NCBI GenBank assembly: GCA_019415505.1
Contig: DXZC01000060.1
Coordinates: 1 to 13,366 of the forward strand
Direction: 5' to 3'
Length of the DNA: 13,366 bases
Origin: Peptococcaceae bacterium
Lineage (GTDB): Bacteria > Bacillota > Dehalobacteriia > UBA7702
The position numbers were made by a program, and so were the translations under genes. Each line of letters begins with the position of its first letter. The stretch's first letter is position 1. Positions 7,650-13,366 of this stretch are shown one piece after another. A model generated the notes under the pieces. That model made no database searches, was not told the DNA's origin, and worked only from the letters and a program-made list of their open reading frames with translations.

Positions 7650-8582
7650 ATGGAAAAAATCGCAACCAGAGAAGCCTATGGCCAGGCACTTGCCGCCTTG
7701 GGTCAGAGCAATAAAGATATAGTAGTTTTAGATGCTGATTTATCTAAATCAACTAAAACCAGTACCTTTGCCAAAGCATTTCCAGAGAGATTTTTTGATA
7801 TGGGCATTGCCGAGGGCAATATGGCGGCTACTGCCGCAGGCTTGAGTCTGACTGGTAAGACGGTATTTTTTAGCAGTTTTGCCGTCTTTGCTACTGGTAG
7901 AGCTTTTGAAATTATTCGTAATAGTATTTGTTACCCCAGCTTGAATGTGAAGATTGCGGCTACCCATGCCGGCGTCACTGTGGGAGAGGACGGCGGTTCC
8001 CACCAGAGTGTGGAGGATATAGCCATTATGCGGGCTTTACCCAATATGGAAGTTTTTGTTCCCGCTGACGGTGTGGAGACTGGAAAAATTGTGGAATACA
8101 TGGCAAATTCACAGGGACCGCAATATTTGCGTTTGGGCCGTTCCGGTCAGCCAGTGTTGTTCGACAATGATTATAAATTCCAACCAGGCAAGGCCACGGT
8201 TTTACGAGATGGCAAAGATGTGGCCATTATAGCTTGCGGTCTTATGGTTTCTGCGGCTCTTGACGCTGCTGAGAGTCTATCCCAGGAGGGGATTGAGGCT
8301 GCTGTGATTAATATGTCCTCCATTAAGCCGCTGGATAGAGGTATTATTGAAAAATATGCCCAAAAATGCGGCGCTCTAGTTACAGCTGAGGAGCATAGCG
8401 TCATTGGCGGTTTAGGTAGCGCTGTGGCGGAAGCCGTGGTTGCCTCCGCTCCTTGTCCTATGGCCTTTGTGGGAGTGGAGGATCGCTTTGGTCAGAGTGG
8501 TAAACCAGCTGATTTGCTTCAAGAGTATGGTCTCACTGCCAATCATATTAAAGATAAAGTTTTAGGACTATTAAAGAAGTAA
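7650..8582 (+). CDS. tktC: Transketolase, C-terminal subunit
   Basis: A 310-residue partner of the N subunit, holding the pyrimidine-binding and C-terminal domains. The catalytic glutamate lies in DMGIAEGNM (Glu55), followed by FATGRAFEIIRNS and the active-site loop THAGVTVGEDGGSHQSVED. The regulatory C-terminal domain is seen around VINMSSIKPLD and TAEEHSVIGGLGSAVAE. Length is normal. GGAGGG at 7638-7643, inside the end of the N-subunit gene, serves this start, so translation of the halves is coupled. A terminator follows at 8629-8662. Confidence 0.94.
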   Translation: MEKIATREAYGQALAALGQSNKDIVVLDADLSKSTKTSTFAKAFPERFFDMGIAEGNMAATAAGLSLTGKTVFFSSFAVFATGRAFEIIRNSICYPSLNVKIAATHAGVTVGEDGGSHQSVEDIAIMRALPNMEVFVPADGVETGKIVEYMANSQGPQYLRLGRSGQPVLFDNDYKFQPGKATVLRDGKDVAIIACGLMVSAALDAAESLSQEGIEAAVINMSSIKPLDRGIIEKYAQKCGALVTAEEHSVIGGLGSAVAEAVVASAPCPMAFVGVEDRFGQSGKPADLLQEYGLTANHIKDKVLGLLKK

Positions 8583-8628
8583 TAAATTTGACCTCGCTAT
8601 TTAGGGGGCGTCATAATAAATAATACTA

Positions 8629-8662
8629 AAAAGCACAAAGGTAAACTTTGTGCTTTTGTTTA
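8629..8662 (+). terminator. Intrinsic terminator after the transketolase genes
   Basis: A 12-bp stem (8629-8640 with 8646-8657) encloses the loop GTAAA and runs into TTTTGTTT. It lies 46 bases after the C-subunit stop and 23 bases before the next start. The A run on the left could also allow termination on the - strand. Confidence 0.9.
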
Positions 8663-8684
8663 AATTTTAACATGGGGAGATAAC

Positions 8685-9944
8685 ATGGGCAGAGGCGTAG
8701 TAGAAAGTTTGGACCTGTTTGGCCAGGGCATAATAAAAGATGCGGGTAAATGCATTTTCGTGGAAAATGCTTTACCTGGGGAGGATGTTTCTTATCAGAT
8801 AACCAAAGAGCGAAAGAACTACTCGCAAGGAATAGCTGTAAAAATTCATGATGTATCGTCTGATAGAGTAGAACCGCCGTGCCCCTATTATTGGCAGTGC
8901 GGCGGATGCTGCTTTCAACATTCGGCCTATGAATTAGAAGCTACGGCCAAAGAAAACCATCTAACCAACGCTTTAAGGCGTTTAGGGGGGTTAGATATTG
9001 ACGGTGTTTTTCACCATATAGATAGACGCAGTAAGTCCTATAATTATCGCAATAAAGTAACTTGGCATATTCATAACAATGAGATAGGCTTTTACCGCCG
9101 CAATACGCGAGATTTTTTACCAATTAAAAAGTGTTTGCTGTTAGAAGCGCCTTTGCAAAATGCTACAGACGCTTTGCGGGATAACGACCTTCGGGGCATA
9201 AAAGAAGTTTCTCTCCGTTGTAACGAGGCAGGAAAGATAATTATGTCTATCCAGGGTGACAAAAGAGCGGTGCGGAGGCTGGCACAAGAAATTACCCTGC
9301 CGGATTTAGTTGGCATAAGTACGGGTGAGGCAATTTATGGCGCCAAGTATCTAGAAATGTCTTTAGGTAAAAATAAGTACCTTCTGCCCGCTGGAGGTTT
9401 TTTTCAGGTCAATACCGCTGCTGCCAATCGTCTATTGGAACAGGCGCATATGTTGTTGGTTTACCTATTGAGTGGCGGGAATCGCGGTATGCTGCTGGAT
9501 TTATATTGCGGAGTTGGGGCTGTGGGTCTGTATATGGGAGACTTATTTGCCGCCGTTAGGGGAATAGAGTCGTGTGATGAATCTGTGCTGGCGGCAAAAG
9601 AAAACGCCGCTATAAATAATGTTGACGCCAAATTTTTAACCGCTAAGACGGAAAACGCCCTATCTGAGGCCGTAAATAACTGGGGCCAGCCGCAGGTAGT
9701 TATCGTGGATCCTCCCCGGAACGGGCTACATAAAAATACAGTTTACACCTTGCTTGAGTTGTCACCGCCGTATATTCTGTATATTTCTTGCGACCCGTCA
9801 ACCTTGAGTAGGGATTTAAATCTTTTTAGCAAAGAATATGCACTTTTGCACATTCAACCATTTGATTTATTTCCTCGCACTGGGCATGTTGAGACGGTGG
9901 TTCTGATGTCAAGAAATGGAGTTGAAAATAATGATAGAATTTAA
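8685..9944 (+). CDS. rlmCD: 23S rRNA uracil-5-methyltransferase, RumA/RlmCD family
   Basis: A 419-residue S-adenosylmethionine-dependent enzyme methylating C5 of uridine in 23S rRNA (U747/U1939 type). An N-terminal TRAM-like domain (about 1-58) is followed by iron-sulfur ligands C66, C72 and C75 (CPYYWQCGGC). A recognition domain comes next, then the SAM-binding loop LLDLYCGVGAVGLYMG, DPPRNGLHKN, and the nucleophilic Cys in ISCDPSTLSRDL. The general-base Glu lies in GHVETVVLM (9885 onward). GGGGAGA at 8674-8680 gives the start. After VVLMSR come nine residues (NGVENNDRI) that do not look conserved. The last 14 bases overlap the HNH gene, suggesting the original 3' end was replaced by inserted DNA just after the last catalytic residue. 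Specificity for one or both uridines cannot be told. Confidence 0.9.
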   Translation: MGRGVVESLDLFGQGIIKDAGKCIFVENALPGEDVSYQITKERKNYSQGIAVKIHDVSSDRVEPPCPYYWQCGGCCFQHSAYELEATAKENHLTNALRRLGGLDIDGVFHHIDRRSKSYNYRNKVTWHIHNNEIGFYRRNTRDFLPIKKCLLLEAPLQNATDALRDNDLRGIKEVSLRCNEAGKIIMSIQGDKRAVRRLAQEITLPDLVGISTGEAIYGAKYLEMSLGKNKYLLPAGGFFQVNTAAANRLLEQAHMLLVYLLSGGNRGMLLDLYCGVGAVGLYMGDLFAAVRGIESCDESVLAAKENAAINNVDAKFLTAKTENALSEAVNNWGQPQVVIVDPPRNGLHKNTVYTLLELSPPYILYISCDPSTLSRDLNLFSKEYALLHIQPFDLFPRTGHVETVVLMSRNGVENNDRI

Positions 9945-10617
9945 TGTAGAACTTCCTAAAAATAAAACATCAAAAGAAGAATTGATAGATGAATTAAAAA
10001 AACTAAGTAAACAATTGAAAAAAAATAAAATTTCAGTTGAAGATATCGAAAAATACTCCCAATATTCCCATTCAACGTATAGAAACTATTTTGGCTCATT
10101 ACGTGAAGCTTTACAATGCGCAGGATTAGATTCTCAAAGAAATTGGGGAACTACAAAAGAGATGTATTTGGAAAACATAATGAATGTATGGATATCTTTG
10201 GGTAAACAACCAAAATTTACAGACATGAATTTGAGAATTTCAAGGCATAGTTCGAGTTCCTATCGTCATTTTTTTGGTTCTTGGACAAAAGCATTAATAA
10301 ATTTTCAAGATTGGATTTATCAGCACGATTTAGAGAACACAGATAAAAATATTTATAAACCCATGCGTGATTCTAAAGATGAACCAGCAGAGAAGATGCA
10401 TATAACTCAAAGATTTCCCAATTTACGGCTTCGTTTTAGAGTACTTCAGCGGGATAATTTTAAATGCTGTGCTTGTGGAGCATCACCTGCAAAAGATTTG
10501 ACAGTAGAATTACATATAGATCACATCGTTCCATGGGCTAAGGGCGGGGAAACTGTAGAAGAAAATTTACAAACTCTTTGCTCTAAATGTAATTTAGGAA
10601 AAAGTGATGTTTTATAA
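9931..10617 (+). CDS. HNH endonuclease with two N-terminal DNA-binding-type repeats
   Basis: A 228-residue predicted nuclease. Two related repeats come first: residues about 13-66, ending TYRNYFGSLREALQCAGL, and about 75-125, ending SYRHFFGSWTKALINF. They match the homing-endonuclease-associated repeat type found in front of HNH domains. The HNH domain (about 166-228) has zinc ligands C179/C182 and C217/C220, the catalytic HIDH at 195-198, N212 and the end CNLGKSD. The key residues are all present. The ATG at 9931 is favoured by GGAG at 9918-9921; an ATG at 9916 in frame is possible. The gene is clearly richer in A and T than its neighbours, with many AAA/AAT codons, which suggests transfer. 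It overlaps the end of the rRNA methyltransferase gene. It may be a free-standing homing enzyme or an orphan restriction enzyme; no cognate DNA methylase is visible. Confidence 0.85.
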   Translation: MIEFNVELPKNKTSKEELIDELKKLSKQLKKNKISVEDIEKYSQYSHSTYRNYFGSLREALQCAGLDSQRNWGTTKEMYLENIMNVWISLGKQPKFTDMNLRISRHSSSSYRHFFGSWTKALINFQDWIYQHDLENTDKNIYKPMRDSKDEPAEKMHITQRFPNLRLRFRVLQRDNFKCCACGASPAKDLTVELHIDHIVPWAKGGETVEENLQTLCSKCNLGKSDVL

Positions 10618-10692
10618 GTCACCCTGGATGTATTCCCGTAAACGCGCTGGCACTAAAAATGGCAGTATAATATTCATTCACACAACTCGTGC

Positions 10693-11039
10693 CATGTGGA
10701 GACGGTTGTAAGCTTTCCCACAAAAAATCTGATAGCGTAATCAACTGAAAGTGGAGTTTGGCGAGGGTGAGGGCCAAGTGCCGCTTGACAATATTGCCAA
10801 GAGAGCCGAAGCGTACAAGCCAAAGGAACGAGTAAACTTATAAAATGATTAAGAAGTACATAGAAGCAAAATATGGCTTTAGGGTACATAGCGCATATAT
10901 CGCAGAAGTAAAAAGAGATTTAGGCTTACCGATGTATGATGCACCAAATGCGGCAGAAGAATTAAAACATCCGAGGAAGCATCCGACAGCAGAGAAGGAA
11001 GCGATTAAATATGCTTTGAGGAATTTAAAAACTATTTGA
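10693..11039 (+). pseudogene. Decayed 3' end of a second RumA-type methyltransferase gene
   Basis: Reading across three single-base frame slips gives a continuous tail. HVETVV (10693-10710) is followed by a one-base loss at 10711-10712. LSHKKSDSVIN (10713-10745) is followed by a one-base loss at 10746-10747. KVEFGEGEGQVPLDNIAK (10748-10801) continues to KERV, then there is one extra A at 10835. TYKMIKKYIEAKYGFRVHS follows, to the stop at 11037-11039. HVETVV is the catalytic end of RumA enzymes. From memory, the remainder matches the C-terminal extension on RumA proteins of gut Clostridia, including the conserved-looking AYIAEVKRDLGLPMYDAPNA. A 64-codon reading frame starting at 10845 is only the last intact piece of this tail. 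The rest of the gene is missing. It lies 75 bases after the HNH gene stop. Confidence 0.75.
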
Positions 11040-11060
11040 TATATAGGAGAAGTTGTAAGT

Positions 11061-11464
11061 ATGAGTGTAGAAAATGTAATATCGATAATTATTAGCATAT
11101 TGAGTTCTTCTATTATTACATTAATACTATCTACTTTTATTTTTCAACCTATGCAGGAAAAGAAACAGTATATATTTGAGGAAAAAAAGAGAGTTTATGA
11201 ATCTATAGTTGTATTTGCACAAATTGTTCTTTTCCCGGCTGAAGCAAAATTTTCTTTAGGGGTTGCAGATATGATATACAAAAATTGTCGGATGAAGAAA
11301 ATAGGAATAATGCAATAAACGATTTAAAAATGGCATTACCCAAGATAAAACTTATTTCTAATGATGATATTCTAGTGAATGAAATAGGGAAATTTATATT
11401 AAAAAAAGATGAAGAACAATTTAATAGACTTGTTGCTCGTCTTAGAAAAGATTTATATAAATAG
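11061..11464 (+). pseudogene. Frameshifted small membrane-anchored protein gene
   Basis: AGGAGA at 11046-11051 leads to an ATG at 11061 and 85 codons in the first frame, ending at 11318. One membrane helix (residues about 5-28) is followed by a charged cytoplasmic stretch, EKKQYIFEEKKRVYESIVVF. The frame appears to break near 11265-11266, where one base seems lost. In another frame the reading continues as RYDIQKLSDEENRNNAINDLK, then MALPKIKLIS, and ends LVARLRKDLYK at TAG 11462-11464. The total of 404 bases is one short of 135 codons, which fits a single deletion. I do not recognise the family. The region is AT-rich like the HNH gene. A sequencing error could produce the same picture. Confidence 0.6.
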
Positions 11465-11521
11465 TGTTCTATAATTAGTTACCACTGGTGATAGAATTAA
11501 ATATGATTTGAATTTGTACTT

Positions 11522-11563
11522 CATGTGGAGTGCATAGTATTGATGGCAAGAGTTGGAAAATAA
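11522..11563 (+). pseudogene. Orphan RumA 3' end (HVECIVLMARVGK-stop), putative attachment-site remnant
   Basis: Fourteen codons read HVECIVLMARVGK followed by TAA at 11561-11563. This is the standard short end of RumA-family rRNA uracil methyltransferases, with no methyltransferase body upstream: the two codons just before it are GTA CTT and the DNA is AT-rich. It is the third copy of this gene end in the window, after 9885 and 10693. The 3' end of rum genes is a known insertion site of conjugative elements, so I read this as a leftover junction. Confidence 0.7.
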
Positions 11564-11570
11564 ATAGCTG

Positions 11571-11705
11571 AAAAAGTGTAGTTATAACAAACGCCTTGCA
11601 TACAGCCTCTAAGGTCGGCAGCGTGGGCGCATTATTTTTGTTAAACATGTTTGTGAATGCGGAATGGAAAAGGTTTGATTCCTTCGTCTGTTTGCAATCT
11701 TTCCA
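11571..11705 (-). pseudogene. Degraded Xre-type helix-turn-helix regulator fragment
   Basis: On the - strand this stretch reads CKQTKESNLFHSAFTNMF and then NKNNAPTLPTLEAVCKAF followed by VIT. This closely follows the recognition-helix half of short Xre regulators (ES.L..ST.TN.F.RNNAPT.PTLE.ICKAFGIT). The first helices upstream are not recognisable, and the normal LSQFF ending is altered. It is therefore a remnant, although an open frame of 105 codons (11475-11792) passes through it. Small regulators of this type often sit at the ends of conjugative elements. Confidence 0.5.
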
Positions 11706-11970
11706 TACACGTACTTCCATAGTCTGTTTTCTGCGCTTCTGTTGATGGAGGAAAGCAAATACACAGAATGGTAGGAGTCTGTTCCTGGCCACTACCAGTT
11801 TGTTATCTCAAAATCTGGCAGAATCTTTGGGAAATAAAAGAGCAGATATATACCTATGTCTGGGATGATTCCGCCCCCATAAATGTGGACGAAACAATCC
11901 GTTGACATATTGGTATACCTGCAAACATCGTTGAGAATATGGCTTGTCTGCCTTGAAAATAGAATTTTAA
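11706..11970. other. Non-coding stretch with unrecognised decayed coding sequence
   Basis: No intact gene is visible. On the + strand a frame at 11807-11902 reads PVCYLK-type sequence followed by NLWEIKEQIYTYVWDDSAP and INVDETIR, then a stop at 11903-11905. The same frame goes on as HIGIPANIVENMACLP to a stop near 11954. The residue composition looks like former protein rather than chance, but I cannot name a family, and no start or ribosome site is present. Confidence 0.3.
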
Positions 11971-11994
11971 AAAATATTGTTTCCTGTCGGGAAA
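11971..11994 (-). terminator. Weak terminator after the phosphotransferase gene
   Basis: On the - strand TTTCC and GGAAA (11994-11990 and 11984-11980) form a five-base-pair stem, followed a few bases later by a T run (11976-11971 region). It starts two bases after the phosphotransferase stop. The stem is short, so termination may be incomplete. Confidence 0.35.
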
Positions 11995-11995
11995 T

Positions 11996-12967
11996 TTAGG
12001 GAGTCGCAATCAGAGAAAGGTAAGCGTCAAACTGGGGATGGTGAATGAATTTTACGCATTGTTCAGCCCGATCTTTGCCATAATTCCAATAAAAGTCATG
12101 TTCTTTGCCATTACAAATTTGCACCAGGGACCAAACGCACCACATCGCATCGGCCACAAGGCGGCTGATGTGAACGCGAGCCTGTTGTTCTTCACTGACG
12201 CTGCCACCGTAATAATGTTCCAAAAAGACGGTTTGAGCTTCTTCATTCAAATTATTTTCGTTAATAATTGCTGCCAGATCAAAGGTGGGGTCGTTCATAC
12301 CGGCATATTCCCAGTCAATGAGGTATAGCTTTTCGCCATCAAACATGAAATTTTCTGACAAGGGGTCGTTGTGGCAGGGTACCAATTTTTGCGGATTTTC
12401 AGCGTAAGCTTCCATCACGTCGAGAAGGCGGTCGCGAATTTCGGGCATTTCTTCATAAACCTCATCAAAGTTGTTATCCCGCAGAATGCGAGCGTAGCCC
12501 TGGATTTCCCGCATGGGACTAAAAACATCGGCAAAATCGAAGCCACTTTGATGGTATTTGCGCATAATATCAGCTGCATCCTTCAAAATTTTGGTATTGG
12601 TTTGAAAATCTTCCGGGTGCATGGTATCGCCTTCAATAAACTGGCTTAATTGGGAACCTGTTTTTAAATCGAAAAAGTAAATTTCCGCATTAATGCCTAA
12701 GCTTGCCATTAAGGTGGCATTACGTTTTTCCGCCGGGCGGTTCATATATTCGGAAGTGCCTTTGCCAGCCAAGCGTACGGCCACTTTTTGACCGTTGCTT
12801 AAAGTAACCTTGAAATTGCGGTTGGTAAGACCGCCGCCCATAACGTCTACTTCGTTAATTTCAGCTTGAGACGCTGTGCGCATCAATAATGCTAGACGTT
12901 TGATTTCCGGTAATTCGTCGGCTTGTACCTCTTTTAGGACTTTTTGCAAGTTAATGGGTCGATTCAT
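11996..12967 (-). CDS. Choline/aminoglycoside kinase-like phosphotransferase (LicA-like)
   Basis: A 323-residue cytoplasmic kinase of the APH/choline kinase superfamily, which transfers the gamma phosphate of ATP to a small hydroxyl-bearing molecule. The nucleotide-binding loop is GGGLTNRNFKVTL (44-56), with a lysine in the following strand (KVAVRLAGKG). The catalytic loop is CHNDPLSENF (198-207, Asp201 and Asn206). The metal-binding motif is LIDWEYAGMNDPTFDLA (216-232, Asp218), which is especially choline/ethanolamine kinase-like. All key residues are present and length is normal. GGAGGT (12973-12978) precedes the ATG at 12967. No neighbour points to a pathway: a licABCD cluster is not visible. 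A substrate such as choline, ethanolamine or thiamine is plausible; antibiotic resistance is less likely. Confidence 0.85.
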   Translation of the reverse strand: MNRPINLQKVLKEVQADELPEIKRLALLMRTASQAEINEVDVMGGGLTNRNFKVTLSNGQKVAVRLAGKGTSEYMNRPAEKRNATLMASLGINAEIYFFDLKTGSQLSQFIEGDTMHPEDFQTNTKILKDAADIMRKYHQSGFDFADVFSPMREIQGYARILRDNNFDEVYEEMPEIRDRLLDVMEAYAENPQKLVPCHNDPLSENFMFDGEKLYLIDWEYAGMNDPTFDLAAIINENNLNEEAQTVFLEHYYGGSVSEEQQARVHISRLVADAMWCVWSLVQICNGKEHDFYWNYGKDRAEQCVKFIHHPQFDAYLSLIATP

Positions 12968-13008
12968 AATCTACCTCCCTGACACTGTGGTTCTTGGTAT
13001 CGCTTACG

Positions 13009-13037
13009 ATAATATCATAAATTTTAACAATTAGCAA
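13009..13037 (-). promoter_or_regulatory. Sigma-A-type promoter for the phosphotransferase gene
   Basis: On the - strand TTGCTA (13037-13032) and TATTAT (13014-13009) are separated by 17 bases. Transcription would begin near 13002, about 35 bases before the start codon. The position fits a direct single-gene promoter. Confidence 0.65.
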
Positions 13038-13055
13038 TAATTCCCATAAAAAGTT

Positions 13056-13115
13056 GTGAAGGTATCCTATCCGTAAAACAAAAAAAACCGATTTTACAGC
13101 GGGATAGTACTTCAC
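13056..13115. repeat. 60-base imperfect palindrome
   Basis: GTGAA with GTA (13056-13064) pairs with TACTTCAC (13108-13115) past a bulge. CTATCC (13067-13072) pairs with GGATAG (13102-13107), and GTAAAA (13073-13078) pairs with TTTTAC (13092-13097). The loop holds an A8 run (T8 on the other strand), and small internal loops interrupt the stem. No T run follows either end, so it is not a standard terminator. It lies upstream of the phosphotransferase promoter. It may be a miniature repeat or a hairpin in an untranslated leader. Confidence 0.55.
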
Positions 13116-13366
13116 CAATTTCAGCTAAAGGTAATTCATGTTTAATTCCCTTTTCCTAATTTAACTTGCTTTTTTTAAGATATTCCCTACTGTTCTTTCA
13201 TCCCTTACAAGCAAGGGTAAAATCTGGATTGTCATATAGATTCCTATAATCATTATCAGAACCACATGTGATAATTTCCTGCAATCATTTTAACCGTTAA
13301 CGCGCATTGAAGTAATGTCAAAGCATATATGATACTCTAAAAACAAAATGCCACTATGATCTTAAA
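13116..13366. other. AT-rich stretch without a recognised gene
   Basis: No supported gene is visible in this stretch. On the - strand a 35-codon open stretch ends GNILKKAS before a stop and has a hydrophobic run (VVLIMIIGIYMTI), but it has no start with a ribosome site and no family match. A small hairpin (CCCTT/AAGGG, near 13202-13217) is too short to interpret. Confidence 0.4.

Noticed and set aside
10845..11039. An independent 64-codon gene
   Set aside because: No ribosome site; its sequence continues the methyltransferase tail read in other frames upstream, so it is the last piece of a pseudogene.
10674..11098. Open frames on the - strand over the methyltransferase tail and membrane protein gene
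   Set aside because: They have no family resemblance and lie opposite recognisable + strand coding sequence.
12038..12649. Open frames on the + strand inside the phosphotransferase gene
   Set aside because: They are shadows of the - strand gene, whose kinase motifs are clear.
1..13366. CRISPR arrays, tRNA or rRNA genes, complete transposases or integrases
   Set aside because: I saw no spaced direct repeats, tRNA-like folds or rRNA sequence, and no recombinase motifs. The insertion model at 9885-11563 therefore rests on junctions only.

Overview
The window looks like chromosomal DNA from an anaerobic member of the Bacillota (Firmicutes), possibly Clostridia or Negativicutes. The grounds are strong GGAGG-type ribosome binding sites, sigma-A-like promoters, a transketolase split into two subunits, a BmpA/NupOPQ-type nucleoside importer and an iron-sulfur aldo/keto reductase. 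The genus cannot be fixed by reading alone.

Positions 1-4490 (+) hold the end of a BMP-family nucleoside-binding lipoprotein gene, a leader with two hairpins, the ATPase and two permeases of a nucleoside ABC importer (overlapping genes), and a small TfoX C-terminal-domain protein. A bidirectional terminator closes this block. Positions 4508-6416 (-) hold exonuclease III and an aldo/keto reductase with two ferredoxin-like cysteine clusters, four bases apart. A good promoter at 6475-6503 drives the + strand set: a MoaD/ThiS-like small protein and the two transketolase halves, closed by a terminator at 8629-8662. Next comes a 23S rRNA uracil-5-methyltransferase of the RumA/RlmCD family (8685-9944).

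The part most worth attention is 9885-11995. The catalytic HVETVV-type 3' end of the RumA-family gene appears three times: in the intact gene (9885), in a decayed tail (10693) and in a short orphan ending HVECIVLMARVGK-stop (11522). Between and around them lie an AT-rich HNH endonuclease gene with two DNA-binding-type repeats, a frameshifted membrane protein gene, and a degraded Xre-type regulator on the - strand. The 3' end of the rum gene is a known integration site for conjugative elements and phages in streptococci. I read this stretch as the eroded scar of one or more insertions at that site. No integrase is visible, so this remains an inference.

The window ends with a choline/aminoglycoside-kinase-like phosphotransferase (-), its promoter, a 60-base imperfect palindrome and about 250 bases in which I see no gene.
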